Below are positions 63,844 through 64,000 of a stretch of DNA of 64,000 nucleotides, one piece after another. The first letter of the stretch is position 1. The number at the start of each line of letters is the position of its first letter. The DNA comes from Setaria digitata (lineage: Eukaryota; Nematoda; Chromadorea; Rhabditida; Setariidae). Location of the stretch: contig RCAB01000248.1 of NCBI GenBank assembly GCA_003640385.1, positions 1 through 64,000 on the forward strand, read 5' to 3'. The notes under the pieces are model-generated. The model made no database searches. It had not been told where the DNA came from and saw nothing but the letters and a program-made list of their open reading frames with translations. The position numbers and the translations under genes were made by a program.

Positions 63844-64000
63844 GGGGAAGGAGAGAAAGAGAGGGAAAACAATCAGTAAATTTACAAGGGATTATTAAAA
63901 TAAAGTTTAACAAATGGTGCAAATTTGATTAGTGAAAAATTGTGAAAAGAAAAATGAAACTGCTTTTTAAGTTATAATTTCCACCCATACAACCAACACA

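Larger units (their letters stand above)
57733..64000. other. Gene-poor right flank
   Basis: It contains the upstream region of fhod-1 and then AT-rich sequence without a supportable exon on either strand. Contents: two N-separated duplications (59139-59521 and 63446-63678), an ATT microsatellite (about 60834-60905), a TTACGTCAC site (60979-60987), a GA microsatellite (63822-63843) and many A/T runs. Confidence 0.5.

Overview
This is an AT-rich eukaryotic window carrying four multi-exon protein genes with GT-AG introns, many of them short. All four have clear metazoan homologues and nematode-style family members: a DKF-type protein kinase D, the SAC1 phosphoinositide phosphatase, the ELL-associated factor EAF, and an FHOD formin. 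The low GC, abundant poly-A/poly-T runs, TTTNAG-type acceptors, a possible trans-splice acceptor one base before an ATG, and a one-threonine activation loop as recalled for C. elegans DKF-1 fit a parasitic nematode, probably filarial or another clade III species. That species-level placement is inference. I see no prokaryotic genes, no viral genes and no recognisable transposon.

Layout. 1-250: fragment resembling the N-terminus of a PAT1-type decapping factor, broken across frames. 250-3819: non-coding, with short degenerate tandem repeats. 3820-10666 (-): dkf-1, 16 exons, 767 aa. 10667-27037: a long gene-poor stretch. It holds a 30-bp polypurine tandem repeat (11.3-11.7 kb), an elongator tRNA-Met (15751-15824, -), a degenerate CTCGAGAA repeat, a 39-base gap, and an unrecognised small multi-exon gene on the + strand (about 21.96-23.97 kb). 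27038-32685 (-): sac-1, 16 exons, 599 aa. 32686-34374: a 1.7-kb divergent intergenic region with a minisatellite and repeated TACGTCA-type sites. 34375-36703 (+): eaf-1, 6 exons, 275 aa. 36704-38594: convergent 3' region. 38595-57619 (-): fhod-1, 28 exons, 1769 aa. 57620-64000: non-coding, with microsatellites.

I built the gene models by hand from splice sites and phase. In all four genes every exon junction keeps frame and the summed length is divisible by three. Two introns, one in sac-1 and one in eaf-1, appear to need GC donors. The genes do not form a pathway: DKF-1 acts in diacylglycerol signalling, SAC1 removes phosphate from PI4P at the ER/Golgi, EAF supports RNA polymerase II elongation, and FHOD assembles actin filaments, mainly in muscle. 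The only obvious architectural coupling is the head-to-head sac-1/eaf-1 pair.

Assembly quality matters here. At least five single-N positions are flanked by near-identical direct copies of about 100-190 bp, which look like failed overlap joins rather than biology.
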